Shown: piece by piece, positions 40,101 through 52,159 of the stretch
How positions within the stretch are numbered: the first letter of the stretch is position 1
Layout of the letters: the number at the start of each line of letters is the position of its first letter
Assembly (NCBI GenBank): GCA_037179515.1
Contig: JAXCGZ010005716.1
Coordinates: 12,501-76,500 of the forward strand
Direction of reading: 5' to 3'
Origin: Halocaridina rubra
Lineage: Eukaryota; Arthropoda; Malacostraca; Decapoda; Atyidae
DNA: 64,000 nucleotides
Notes under the pieces: model-generated
Seen by the model: only the letters and a program-made list of their open reading frames with translations
The model's database searches: none
Told to the model about the DNA's origin: nothing
Translations under genes and position numbers: made by a program

Positions 40101-43100
40101 AGCCTCTCATCATAACTGAGATTGCGTATTTCTGGTACCAGTTTCGTGGCATGTCTTTGAACTTTTTCAAGCTTAGCTATGTGCTTTTTCAAGTACGGAT
40201 TCCAAAAGGGGGCTGCATATTCGAGTTTTGGCCTCACATAGGTTACATAAATATTTCTGAACATTTCCTTGTCCATGTGCCTGAAGGCTACCCTTACATT
40301 TGATAAGAATGCATATGCTGCCCTTACTATGCCATTTATATGTATTTCTGGAGACATATCTGCCAGTATGTTTACTCCTAGATCTCTCTCATTTTCTGTC
40401 TCTTGAAGTTGTACTCCAGCCACCGAGTAGTCAAGCTTGGGCCTTCTTGCACTTGTACCCATTCTCATTACCTTACATTTTGAAGTATTGAATTTCATTA
40501 GCCACTTTTCTGACCACTCATGCAGATTATTTAGATCCTCCTGAAGTTCTCTACCATTGTTCTCGTTCTGTGTGATTACCTAATTGTGATTACCTAATTG
40601 TGTTTACGGGAAAGACCCCAAAGCTCGTATCTTCCCGTCTCCTGATCGGTTCCATTTTAGACTTAGTGATACTTATCATACCTGTCCTTAAAACTATGGA
40701 TTGAGATAGCATTAACTACCTCCTCGCTTAGCCAATTCCAATTATCAACTACTCTTACACTGAAAAAGTATTTCCTTACATCCTGCAAAGAAGTTTTCTT
40801 ACGAAGCTTCAAACTATGACCTCTAGTTCTAGAGCCAGCCATATCAAAATATCGATCCCTATCCACTCTATCATAACCATGAAGGAATTTAAAGACTGTC
40901 GTCATATCCCCCCTCACTCTTCTAGCTTCCAGTGATGGTAAGTCTAATTCCCTCAGCCTCTCATCATAACTGAGATTGCGTATTTCTGGTACCAGTTTCG
41001 TGGCATGTCTTTGAACTTTTTCAAGCTTAGCTATGTGCTTTTTCAAGTACGGATTCCAAAAGGGGGCTGCATATTCGAGTTTTGGCCTCACATAGGTTAC
41101 ATAAATATTTCTGAACATTTCCTTGTCCATGTGCCTGAAGGCTACCCTTACATTTGATAAGAATGCATATGCTGCCCTTACTATGCCATTTATATGTATT
41201 TCTGGAGACATATCTGCCAGTATGTTTACTCCTAGATCTCTCTCATTTTCTGTCTCTTGAAGTTGTACTCCAGCCACCGAGTAGTCAAGCTTGGGCCTTC
41301 TTGCACTTGTACCCATTCTCATTACCTTACATTTTGAAGTATTGAATTTCATTAGCCACTTTTCTGACCACTCATGCAGATTATTTAGATCCTCCTGAAG
41401 TTCTCTACCATTGTTCTCGTTCTGTGTGATTACCTAATTGTGATTACCTAATTGTGTTTACGGGAAAGAGCCCAAAGCTCGTATCTTCCCGTCTCCTGAT
41501 CGGTTCCATTTTAGACTTAGTGATACTTATCATACCTGTCCTTAAAACTATGGATTGAGATAGCATTAACTACCTCCTCGCTTAGCCAATTCCAATTATC
41601 AACTACTCTTACACTGAAAAAGTATTTCCTTACATCCTGCAAAGAAGTTTTCTTACGAAGCTTCAAACTATGACCTCTAGTTCTAGAGCCAGCCATATCA
41701 AAATATCGATCCCTATCCACTCTATCATAACCATGAAGGAATTTAAAGACTGTCGTCATATCCCCCCTCACTCTTCTAGCTTCCAGTGATGGTAAGTCTA
41801 ATTCCCTCAGCCTCTCATCATAACTGAGATTGCGTATTTCTGGTACCAGTTTCGTGGCATGTCTTTGAACTTTTTCAAGCTTAGCTATGTGCTTTTTCAA
41901 GTACGGATTCCAAAAGGGGGCTGCATATTCGAGTTTTGGCCTCACATAGGTTACATAAATATTTCTGAACATTTCCTTGTCCATGTGCCTGAAGGCTACC
42001 CTTACATTTGATAAGAATGCATATGCTGCCCTTACTATGCCATTTATATGTATTTCTGGAGACATATCTGCCAGTATGTTTACTCCTAGATCTCTCTCAT
42101 TTTCTGTCTCTTGAAGTTGTACTCCAGCCACCGCGTAGTCAAGCTTGGGCCTTCTTGCACTTGTACCCATTCTCATTACCTTACATTTTGAAGTATTGAA
42201 TTTCATTAGCCACTTTTCTGACCACTCATGCAGATTATTTAGATCCTCCTGAAGTTCTCTACCATTGTTCTCGTTCTGTGTGATTACCTAATTGTGATTA
42301 CCTAATTGTGTTTACGGGAAAGAGCCCAAAGCTCGTATCTTCCCGTCTCTTGATCGGTTCCATTTTAGACTTAGTGATACTTATCATACCTGTCCTTAAA
42401 ACTATGGATTGAGATAGCATTAACTACCTCCTCGCTTAGCCAATTCCAATTATCAACTACTCTTACACTGAAAAAGTATTTCCTTACATCCTGCAAAGAA
42501 GTTTTCTTACGAAGCTTCAAACTATGACCTCTAGTTCTAGAGCCAGCCATATCAAAATATCGATCCCTATCCACTCTATCATAACCATGAAGGAATTTAA
42601 AGACTGTCGTCATATCCCCCCTCACTCTTCTAGCTTCCAGTGATGGTAAGTCTAATTCCCTCAGCCTCTCATCATAACTGAGATTGTGTATTTCTGGTAC
42701 CAGTTTCGTGGCATGTCTTTGAACTTTTTCAAGCTTAGCTATGTGCTTTTTCAAGTACGGATTCCAAAAGGGGGCTGCATATTCGAGTTTTGGCCTCACA
42801 TAGGTTACATAAATATTTCTGAACATTTCCTTGTCCATGTGCCTGAAGGCTACCCTTACATTTGATAAGAATGCATATGCTGCCCTTACTATGCCATTTA
42901 TATGTATTTCTGGAGACATATCTGCCAGTATGTTTACTCCTAGATCTCTCTCATTTTCTGTCTCTTGAAGTTGTACTCCAGCCACCGAGTAGTCAAGCTT
43001 GGGCCTTCTTGCACTTGTACCCATTCTCATTACCTTACATTTTGAAGTATTGAATTTCATTAGCCACTTTTCTGACCACTCATGCAGATTATTTAGATCC

Positions 43101-44838
43101 TCCTGAAGTTCTCTACCATTGTTCTCGTTCTGTGTGATTACCTAATTGTGATTACCTAATTGTGTTTACGGGAAAGAGCCCAAAGCTCGTATCTTCCCGT
43201 CTCCTGATCGGTTCCATTTTAGACTTAGTGATACTTATCATACCTGTCCTTAAAACTATGGATTGAGATAGCATTAACTACCTCCTCGCTTAGCCAATTC
43301 CAATTATCAACTACTCTTACACTGAAAAAGTATTTCCTTACATCCTGCAAAGAAGTTTTCTTACGAAGCTTCAAACTATGACCTCTAGTTCTAGAGCCAG
43401 CCATATCAAAATATCGATCCCTATCCACTCTATCATAACCATGAAGGAATTTAAAGACTGTCGTCATATCCCCCCTCACTCTTCTAGCTTCCAGTGATGG
43501 TAAGTCTAATTCCCTCAGCCTCTCATCATAACTGAGATTGCGTATTTCTGGTACCAGTTTCGTGGCATGTCTTTGAACTTTTTCAAGCTTAGCTATGTGC
43601 TTTTTCAAGTACGGATTCCAAAAGGGGGCTGCATATTCGAGTTTTGGCCTCACATAGGTTACATAAATATTTCTGAACATTTCCTTGTCCATGTGCCTGA
43701 AGGCTACCCTTACATTTGATAAGAATGCATATGCTGCCCTTACTATGCCATTTATATGTATTTCTGGAGACATATCTGCCAGTATGTTTACTCCTAGATC
43801 TCTCTCATTTTCTGTCTCTTGAAGTTGTACTCCAGCCACCGCGTAGTCAAGCTTGGGCCTTCTTGCACTTGTACCCATTCTCATTACCTTACATTTTGAA
43901 GTATTGAATTTCATTAGCCACTTTTCTGACCACTCATGCAGATTATTTAGATCCTCCTGAAGTTCTCTACCATTGTTCTCGTTCTGTGTGATTACCTAAT
44001 TGTGATTACCTAATTGTGTTTACGGGAAAGAGCCCAAAGCTCGTATCTTCCCGTCTCCTGATCGGTTCCATTTTAGACTTAGTGATACTTATCATACCTG
44101 TCCTTAAAACTATGGATTGAGATAGCATTAACTACCTCCTCGCTTAGCCAATTCCAATTATCAACTACTCTTACACTGAAAAAGTATTTCCTTACATCCT
44201 GCAAAGAAGTTTTCTTACGAAGCTTCAAACTATGACCTCTAGTTCTAGAGCCAGCCATATCAAAATATCGATCCCTATCCACTCTATCATAACCATGAAG
44301 GAATTTAAAGACTGTCGTCATATCCCCCCTCACTCTTCTAGCTTCCAGTGATGGTAAGTCTAATTCCCTCAGCCTCTCATCATAACTGAGATTGCGTATT
44401 TCTGGTACCAGTTTCGTGGCATGTCTTTGAACTTTTTCAAGCTTAGCTATGTGCTTTTTCAAGTACGGATTCCAAAAGGGGGCTGCATATTCGAGTTTTG
44501 GCCTCACATAGGTTACATAAATATTTCTGAACATTTCCTTGTCCATGTGCCTGAAGGCTACCCTTACATTTGATAAGAATGCATATGCTGCCCTTACTAT
44601 GCCATTTATATGTATTTCTGGAGACATATCTGCCAGTATGTTTACTCCTAGATCTCTCTCATTTTCTGTCTCTTGAAGTTGTACTCCAGCCACCGCGTAG
44701 TCAAGCTTGGGCCTTCTTGCACTTGTACCCATTCTCATTACCTTACATTTTGAAGTATTGAATTTCATTAGCCACTTTTCTGACCACTCATGCAGATTAT
44801 TTAGATCCTCCTGAAGTTCTCTACCATTGTTCTCGTTC
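37153..44838 (-). repeat. Tandem array of nine 854-bp units derived from the LINE 3' end
   Basis: Units start at 37153, 38007, 38861, 39715, 40569, 41423, 42277, 43131 and 43985: nine exact steps of 854 bp (7686 bp). Each equals the 3'-terminal ~854 nt of the long LINE copy, from inside the RT 3' flank (RNENNGRELQED) to the ATTAGGTAATCACA tail. Each holds an intact 229-codon minus-strand frame starting MKFNTSKCKVMRMG. Units differ by single bases: Ser/Ala in KLDY(S/A)VAG (Ala in 6, 8, 9), MATVF (1, 2) versus MTTVF (3-9), a His in unit 7 only, GACCCC versus GAGCCC near the tail (units 2, 3, 5), CTCTTGATC in units 1 and 7. These mosaic differences argue for real units, not one read repeated by assembly. 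Confidence 0.95.
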
Positions 44839-47800
44839 TGTGTGATTACCTAATTGTGATTACCTAATTGTGTTTACGGGAAAGAGCCCAAAGCTCGTAT
44901 CTTCCCGTCTCCTGATCGGTTCCATTTTAGACTTAGTGATACTTATCATACCTGTCCTTAAAACTATGGATTGAGATAGCATTAACTACCTCCTCGCTTA
45001 GCCAATTCCAATTATCAACTACTCTTACACTGAAAAAGTATTTCCTTACATCCTGCGAAGAAGTTTTCTTACGAAGCTTCAAACTATGACCTCTAGTTCT
45101 AGAGCCAGCCATATCAAAATATCGATCCCTATCCACTCTATCATAACCATGAAGGAATTTAAAGACTGTCGTCATATCCCCCCTCACTCTTCTAGCTTCC
45201 AGTGATGGTAAGTCTAATTCCCTCAGCCTCTCATCATAACTGAGATTGCGTATTTCTGGCACCAGTTTCGTGGCATGTCTTTGAACTTTTTCAAGCTTAG
45301 CTATGTGATTTTTCAAGTGCGGATTCCAAAAGGGGGCTGCATATTCGAGTTTTGGCCTCACATAGGTTACATAAATATTTTTGAACATTTCCTTGTCCAT
45401 GTGCCTGAAGGCTACCCTTACATTTGATAAGAATGCATATGCTGCCCTTACTATGCCATTTATATGTATTTCTGGAGACTAATCTGCCAGTATGTTTACT
45501 CCTAGATCTCTCTCATTTTCTGTCTCTTGAAGTTGTACTCCAGCCACCGAGTAGTCAAGCTTGGGCCTTCTTGCACTTGTACCCATTCTCATTACCTTAC
45601 ATTTTGAAGTATTGAATTTCATTAGCCACTTTTCTGACAACTCATGCAGATTATTTAGATCCTCCTGAAGTTCTCTACCATTGTTCTCGTTTCTTACTTT
45701 CTTCACAATCTTTGCATCATCTGCAAACATATTCATGAATGAATTTACAGACTCTGGTAGGTCATTTACATATACAAGGAACAAAAGTGGCCCTAAAACT
45801 GAACCCTGTGGAACTCCACTACTAACTCTTCTCCATTCAGACACTGAGTGTCTTACTCTAACCCTCTGTTCCCTTCCTTCTAAGTAAGTTTTTATCCATT
45901 CCAAAACATTTCCACCTATTCTAGCCATTGATTGCAGCTTCCTAATAAGTCTCCCATGTGGAACAGTGTCAAATGCTTTCTGGAAGTCTAGGAATATGCA
46001 ATCTGCCCAGCCCTCTCTTTCCTGTAAGATTTGGCTTACCTCATCATAAAATTCTAATAAGTTTGTTACTGTTGATCTACCTTCTCTGAAGCCATGTTGC
46101 CTCACTGACAGAAAGTTGAAGGATTCCAAGTGAAGAGAGATATGTTTCCTTAGTAGTTTCTCCATAACTTTGCAAACTATGCTGGTCAAGGAAACTGGTC
46201 TATAGTTCAGAGCCGTATCCCTCCTTCCCTTTTTGAAGATAGGTATCACATTTGCTTGTTTCCAGCATCTTGGAATCTCCCCCGACTCCAGTGACTCCTT
46301 AAATATGATACTTAGTGCCACTGATATTGTGTTTGCGCATTTTTTAAGCACATGAGGGGATATGTCATCAGGACCTGTAGCTTTATGAACATCTAAATCC
46401 ATTAGCGCTTTGCATACCTCTGTGGCTGTAAGGTTGATGTTCTCTAATACCGGCCCTTGAGCTTCTATCACTGCAATCTGAGGGGGTGGGGTATTTTCTA
46501 CTGTAAATACTGACTGAAACTCCTTGTTCAATTCTTTGCAGATCTCTTCATCCGTCTCAGTGATGCTTCCATCCGCTCTCTTTAGCCTTAAAACCTGTTC
46601 TTTTACCTTCAGTTTTCCTCTGATAAAGCTGTGGAAAAGCTTGGGATTTTCTTTAGCCTTCCTGGTGATGTCCCTCTCATAGTCTCTCTCTGCCTCTCTC
46701 CTTTTACTTAGGTAGTCATTTCTAGCTCTTTTGTAGGTTTGCCAGGCATTTATGTTTTTTCTCCTCCTATACCTTTTCCAGCATTTGTCTCTCCACTCCT
46801 TAGCTCTTTTACACCCATTATCGAACCATTTCTCTCTGGCATGAATTACACCTACTTTGGTGACAGGTATGCAGCAATCTACTATCTTCCCATATTTCTC
46901 ACAAAAGATGTCATACATTTCTTGTACAGATTTGTTGTAAAATAAGGTTCTCCAGTCAATAACTGCAAAAAGCTCATTCATTTTGATGTAATCTCCTTTC
47001 GGATAGTTCCTCCTCATGTCCTTAGTGTCTCTACTCTCAGGAAGAATATCTTCAATCATATACTCCATCAACAACACACAGTGGTCACTCTTTCCAATTG
47101 GTGGTTCATACTCAATTTTTTCAATATCCAACACATTATCTGTGAACACTAGATCAAGTAGTGATGGCTCATCCCCACCCCTGGCCCTTGTTGTTTCCAT
47201 TACATGTTGGTGTAGGAAATTCCCTTGTATGCAATCTAGGAATCTTGCCCCGAATGAGTCCTCACCACTGTGTGGGTCAAGATTTATCCAATCTATCTCT
47301 TTATGATTAAAGTCTCCCATAATCAAAATCCTACATTTTTTTTCCCGTGCCATGTTAACAACTGAGTTTATGACTTCAATAGTACCTATATGACTTTCTT
47401 CATAAACTTCAAGCCTATTTTGGTTCCTTGGTGGGTTGTATACAACAGTTATTATAATGCTCTCTGACCCAGTATTTATGCGAGCAACAAGAAATTCCTT
47501 GAACTCACTTTCTATAGCCAAGTTTATTTCTTCAACTTGAATCCTTTCACTTATGAGCAGTGCTATCCCTCCACCAGTCCTCTCAGATCTTTCAACCCTT
47601 AGTATTCTGAAGCCCTTAGGAAAAACTGTGACACTGTTTATGTCCTCACTCAACTTAGTCTCTGTAATTGCTACTATATCTGCCTTACTGTTGTGAGTCC
47701 TATCTTTTAATTCTACTGCCTTACCAGCTAATCCATCAGCATTTGTGTATAACAATCTTAATGAGGCCCCATCCCCTGATCTTCTGTCATTATCTTCTTT

Positions 47801-47850
47801 ATCTCCCCTTTGTCTGGAAGAACTCTGTAACGAAAATTTTTCTTCTGTTC
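44839..47850 (-). mobile_element. Long CR1/L2-like LINE copy (endonuclease + reverse transcriptase), 5'-truncated
   Basis: Runs from 47850 (5') down to a tail of two ATTAGGTAATCACA repeats near 44839-44872. It carries a single EN-RT reading frame with no ORF1. Its 5' end abuts the tail of the next copy (47851-48859) directly; its 3' tail abuts the 854-bp units. The short tandem 3' tail instead of poly(A), and the EN-RT order, point to the CR1/L2/Rex1 group; the exact clade is not decided. Confidence 0.9.
44933..47848 (-). pseudogene. LINE EN-RT polyprotein with one in-frame stop
   Basis: The frame is open upstream to the truncation at about 47848, with no ATG near LYTNADGL. Endonuclease motifs: LYTNADGL, VAITETKL, ILIMGDFNHKEIDW and SDH. 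RT motifs: HKATGPDDIS, NVIPIFKKG with NYRPVSL, QHGFREGRST, FLDFQKAFDTVPH, SSGVPQGSVLGPLLFLVYVN and the catalytic FADD. A TAG at 45481-45479 interrupts the frame, which resumes in phase and ends with TAA just above the tail. Domain C-terminal to RT is the 229-residue part repeated in the 854-bp units. Apart from the stop, the catalytic residues look intact. Confidence 0.9.
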
Positions 47851-48859
47851 TGTGTGATTACCTAATGGTGATTACCCAATTGTGCTTACGGAAAAGAGCC
47901 CAAAGCTCGTATCTTCTCGTCTCCTCATCGGTTCCATTTTCTACTTAGTGATACTTATCATACTTGTCCTTAAAACTATGGATTGAGATAGCATTAACTA
48001 CCTCCTCGCTTAGCGAATTACAATTATCAACTACTCTTACACTAAAAAAGTACTTCCATACATCCTGCAAAGAAGTTTTCTTACGAAGCTTCAAACTATG
48101 ACCTCTAGTTCTAGAGCCTGCCATATCAAAATATCGATCCCTATCCACTCTATCATAACATGAAGGAATTAAAAGACTGTCACCATATCCCCCCTCAATC
48201 TTCTCGCTTCGAGTGATGGTAAGTCTAGTTCAATCAGCTTCTCATCATAACTGAGATTACGTATTGCTGGCACCAGTTTCGTGGCATGTCTTTGAACTTT
48301 TTCAAGCTTAACTATGTGCTTTTTCAAGTGCGGATTCCAAAAGGGAGCTGCATATTCGAGTTTTGGCCTCACATAGGTTACATAAATATTTCTGAACATT
48401 TCCTTGTCCATGTGCCTGAAGGCTAAGAAAGCATATTCCGCCCTTACTATACCATTTATATGCACTTCTGGAGACAAATCTGCCAGTATGTTTACGCCTA
48501 GATCTCTCTCATTCTCTGTCTCTTTGAAGTTGTACTCCAGCCACCGAGTAGTCAAGCTTGGGCCTTCTTGCACTTGTACCCATTCTCATTACCTTACATT
48601 TTGACGTATTGAATTTCATTAGCCACTTTTCTGACCACTCATGCAGACTATTTAGATTTTCCTGAAGTTCTCTACCATTGTTCTCGTTTCTTACTTTCTT
48701 CACAATCTTTGCAATATCTGCAAACATATTCATGAATGAATTTTCAGACTCTGGTAGGTCATTTACATATACAAGGAACAAAAGTGGCCCTAAAACTGAA
48801 CCCTGTGGAATTCCACTACTAACTCTTCTCCATTCAGACACTAACTGTCTTACTCTAAC
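47851..48859 (-). mobile_element. Truncated LINE copy upstream of the long element
   Basis: Homologous to the last ~1 kb of the long copy, breaking off after TCTTACTCTAAC. It has frameshifts near 48520 and 48420, a deletion at about 48425, and the catalytic FADD is FADI, so it cannot encode an active enzyme. Its tail (47851-47881) is joined directly to the 5' end of the long copy. Confidence 0.88.
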
Positions 48860-48937
48860 GTGTGGATGGTTATGGCTACGTAAGAGAACTTGAAAGAAGT
48901 TTTGAGATCTTTAGTACTTCCGTATATATTAATCTAC

Positions 48938-48982
48938 TACTCATCTTCAGAGGTATCAGATACCTCTGGAGATGAGGAGGCA
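48938..48982. repeat. Small hairpin at the LINE chain's outer edge
   Basis: CTCATCTTCAGAGGTATC followed by GATACCTCTGGAGATGAG, almost perfect. Related to the 24-kb palindrome. Confidence 0.7.
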
Positions 48983-49266
48983 GAACTGGAGGTGGCAGAG
49001 TAAAAGATGCTGCAGCTTTATCTGGGTGTGACAAGGATGGACAGGGTAGAGAATGAGTATTTTAGAGGGACAGTACAGGCAAAAGGGCTTGGGGACATGG
49101 TGATAGAGACAAGATTGAGATGCGTTGGGCATGTATTGAGAAGGGATAAGGAGTATATTGGGAGAAGGACGCTGAGAATGGAACTGCCAGACAGAAAGGG
49201 GAAAGGTAATCAAAAAGGTTTATGGATGTGGCGAGGGAGGACATAAGGGTATGTGGTGTAAAGGAT
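48976..49266 (+). mobile_element. RTE-like LINE C-terminal fragment
   Basis: Translation gives LGVTRMDRVENEYFRGTVQ, RLRCVGHVLRRDKEYIGRRT and LRMELPDRKGKGNQKG, the typical RTE-clade ending (RWYGHVxRR...YVGRR...PGRRRRGRPKK). An in-frame stop precedes MLQLYL, so it is a relic. It runs straight into an (AT)n tract. Confidence 0.75.
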
Positions 49267-49272
49267 GAGGAA

Positions 49273-49275
<3 letters not shown>

Positions 49276-49338
<63 letters not shown>
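49276..49338. repeat. (AT)n microsatellite
   Basis: Directly follows the RTE-like fragment. Confidence 0.97.
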
Positions 49339-49339
<1 letters not shown>

Positions 49340-49471
49340 GCGTGTCGTAAAAGTCGACTAAATGGGCGGAACAAGGGGACTGGGAATCCCCTCCTCTGTA
49401 TTTGCTTCCCAGAAAAAGTCAAATTATTTTCTTGAACTCAGCCACCCCCTTATAAAGGGGAATATGGCTTT

Positions 49472-49474
<3 letters not shown>
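49339..49474 (+). repeat. Dispersed repeat between two AT tracts
   Basis: CAGCCACCCCCTTATAAAGG-type motif directly before (AT)n. Relatives before or near AT tracts are at 7716-7757 and 17712-17745. The GGGGACTGGGAATCCCC part has looser relatives at 11587, 14735 and 62025. Confidence 0.4.

Positions 49475-49558
<84 letters not shown>
49475..49558. repeat. (AT)n microsatellite
   Basis: About 42 AT units. Confidence 0.97.
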
Positions 49559-49561
<3 letters not shown>

Positions 49562-49994
49562 CTAGTGCCGTGGTATTTAGTCACCTCCGTGCCTTGACAT
49601 AAACCTGAGAGAAAAACAAAGAGGATCTCTTTGTAACTTCTGGGTTCTCATACCTGACCTAAATGCAATGAAAAATAAGAGTATATATACATGTAATAAC
49701 AAACATACACAGAAAAAAAAACATTTTGTTTCATTGTTGCTTTTACAAATAAAAGCTTCAATTGTAAATATTTATGTAATGATTTTTTGAGCTGGTATAT
49801 CTGGTGAATATTTTCAACTTGCTTTCACAACTGCATAACAATCTGCATTCCCCTTTATGACTCCTTTGTCAATATATTTGCTATTTATATTGTAAGAAGA
49901 CTACAACTATTCTTTCAGCCTGCCCTTTTCCTATAGTGTAACATTACCTCATCTCTACCTTACCCTTTTAATTTTTCTTCATCTTAATGTTTTC

Positions 49995-50060
49995 TTTGTG
50001 CCCGGGCCTTTATTGATAAGGGCATATTTTCTTGCCTGTCCCGGTGTCACACTCATAACA
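49995..50060 (+). repeat. Copy of the dispersed A-tailed repeat (3' end)
   Basis: TTTGTGCCCGGGCC, TTGATAAGGGCAT and CCTGTCCCGGTGTCAC match the 32.8-33.0-kb element. Confidence 0.5.
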
Positions 50061-50189
50061 AATCAAATCAATGGACGTTGAGGTCACCAAATACTGTTCT
50101 TGGTATGACGAGAAAAAGTTGAGTATTAAAATTAACAATAATAAAAAAAAAAAGCCTTATTTGATCCCGATATAGTTCTGTTAGTTTTA

Positions 50190-50229
50190 TTTTTATTTAT
50201 TTATTTATTTATATATTTATTTATTTATT

Positions 50230-50325
<96 letters not shown>

Positions 50326-50341
50326 TATTATTATTATTATT
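50190..50341. repeat. (TTTA)n-(AAT)n-(ATT)n tract
   Basis: TTTA repeats, then AAT, then its complement ATT, so the last two can fold on each other. Confidence 0.95.
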
Positions 50342-50490
50342 GGTCCATATTTTGGGGGTGGACACAGACGGATTGGAGCTGATAAAATTCAGGCTGGATG
50401 CCCTTCCTATCCCCCCATGGACTGAACGCGGGTGCATCACACTCTCGAGGTGAGCACCTTACCGAATAAGCTATGGCGGTGTTCTCTAGG
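50338..50490 (-). mobile_element. SINE family 2 copy
   Basis: Minus strand: GCCATAGCTTATTCGGTAAG, GATAGGAAGGGCATCCAGCC, CCGTCTGTGTCCACCCCCAA, ending directly at an (AAT)n/(ATT)n tract. Confidence 0.72.
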
Positions 50491-50915
50491 GTACTCTCGT
50501 AAACTGAACATGAAATTATTACAAACTCAAGTCTACACTTGGTCATTTTTATATTTAATTTCGATAACTCCTTATATTCTTTATTTACATGGCTTTTCTA
50601 TGTTTATATCTTCAAAATGTAGATCTCATAATCTTCAATACTTCATAAGGATGAAACTATTTTCCTATTTTCAGACAAGGTTCTAGTAATTGCGCAATTT
50701 AGGTGCATTCTGCTGCCTTCTGCACTTGTTTAATCTCATGAGCTTAAACATGGCATGATAAAAGTTTATTGTCCGTCTACCAATGAAAACGCCTCTCTCC
50801 TTCTGACGATGTGTATCCTACCAATAGAAACTCCTGAATTTAATAAACTGGTTTTACGTAGTTGTTTTCATAACCTTCATGTATTTACGTTGGAACTCCG
50901 TCCGCAGAAATCTCT

Positions 50916-50917
<2 letters not shown>

Positions 50918-50979
<62 letters not shown>

Positions 50980-51008
50980 TTCGGCGTCGCCATCGTTATC
51001 ATTATCAA

Positions 51009-51064
<56 letters not shown>
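50918..51064. repeat. (AAT)n and (ATT)n blocks around a short spacer
   Basis: AAT 50918-50979, a 30-bp spacer, then ATT 51009-51064: an inverted pair. Confidence 0.95.
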
Positions 51065-51065
<1 letters not shown>

Positions 51066-51524
51066 AAAGATGTTTTATTTATTGAAGCCAACAGAATGAC
51101 CTGTACTGTAATAATAAGAAAGAATAATTTTGGTATCTGGGTTTCAACATATTACAGCAGTTTAAACCTCCTCTGGTTAACGAAAAAAAAAACAAAAAAA
51201 AAACACCTGGAAGGGAGTAACTACTCGTTCCCCTATCCCTTTTAGTCAGCCATTACTACATGCTGGGATTACGAGTTATGGAAGGGTGCATAAAACAAAT
51301 CGTAACCAATATTAATAATAATAATAATGGCATTTACTCCTATAAAGATACTACAAATAATGAAGAAAATACCGGAATACATATATATTCACTTCATTGT
51401 ATTCGTTCACGTGATGCCTCCGTGCCTCGAGTCTAAACAGTCGCTGATACCCGAGGTCCTTCCTCATTGGCAGCTTATCATTTATTTATATGGGATCACT
51501 GTTTCTCATTAACTTATCAGAGGC

Positions 51525-52150
51525 AAATCAAATCAAATCAAAACATTTATTTCCATTTTGTACAATGGTTATTCAACATTAATAGTAACTTATAAGTAGA
51601 CATGTAATTAAACTAATAAATAAGAGGGTTAGACATATAGTTAAATTAAATGTAGCTTTCATAGAAAATAATAATGCTGTAATAAAAATGTTAACAATAA
51701 TGTTAATAATAAAGTAGTAAGTATGCCAATAGATACAGGATCGTTATTATCGGCATCATTTCCATATTTGTTTCCTTACAATGAGAATAATTAGTTCTTA
51801 ATGAGCAGCAACTATTTGTCCAAAAGAAAACTATATAGTTTGCCTTTGAAAGCTGTGAAGGAGGATGCATTTTTAAGATGCTCTGGAATATTATTCCAGA
51901 GTGTTGGCCGGCCCTTTGATAGTGATCATCTTTGAACCTGCTTCTGTGTTTGTTCTGTGAATAAAGAGCTCACTGCTCTGTCTTGTGTTGGTTCCCCTTA
52001 TATCCCTGACTGTTTTTAAATCAAATAGCCAGCTAGGATAATGATGGTCCAAAATTTTGAATACAAAAACATAAATAGCATAAGCGACCTTATTTTCTGC
52101 CACTATTTTATTCTGGCTCTAAGTTTATAACATTGCTTGAGATAGACTCC
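51525..52150 (-). mobile_element. LINE RT C-terminal fragment with (TTTGA)n tail
   Basis: Minus-strand frame with NTRQSSELFIHRTNTEAGSK, then IKGPA...LE and, after a frame change, KNASSFTAFKGKLYSFLLDK. This is the usual end of non-LTR RT proteins (NTR...GPxLWNSLP...FKxxLKxxL). The 3' end on this strand finishes in TGATTTGATTTGATTTG repeats at 51526-51545. Confidence 0.65.
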
Positions 52151-52159
52151 GAGTAGCAA

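Noticed and set aside
37247..44768. Nine 229-residue proteins as a host multigene family
   Set aside because: They are the C-terminal part of the adjacent LINE RT frame, start at an internal Met and end in the LINE tail; openness reflects recency.
37153..44838. Array as a pure assembly artefact
   Set aside because: Not excluded, but units carry distinct, mosaic single-base variants, which simple read duplication would not give; long-read confirmation is still needed.
37153..44838. CRISPR array
   Set aside because: Units are 854 bp of coding-derived LINE sequence with no short repeats or unique spacers, in a eukaryotic genome.
36884..45615. Plus-strand 63-residue frames recurring every 854 bp
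   Set aside because: Antisense shadows of the LINE frame.
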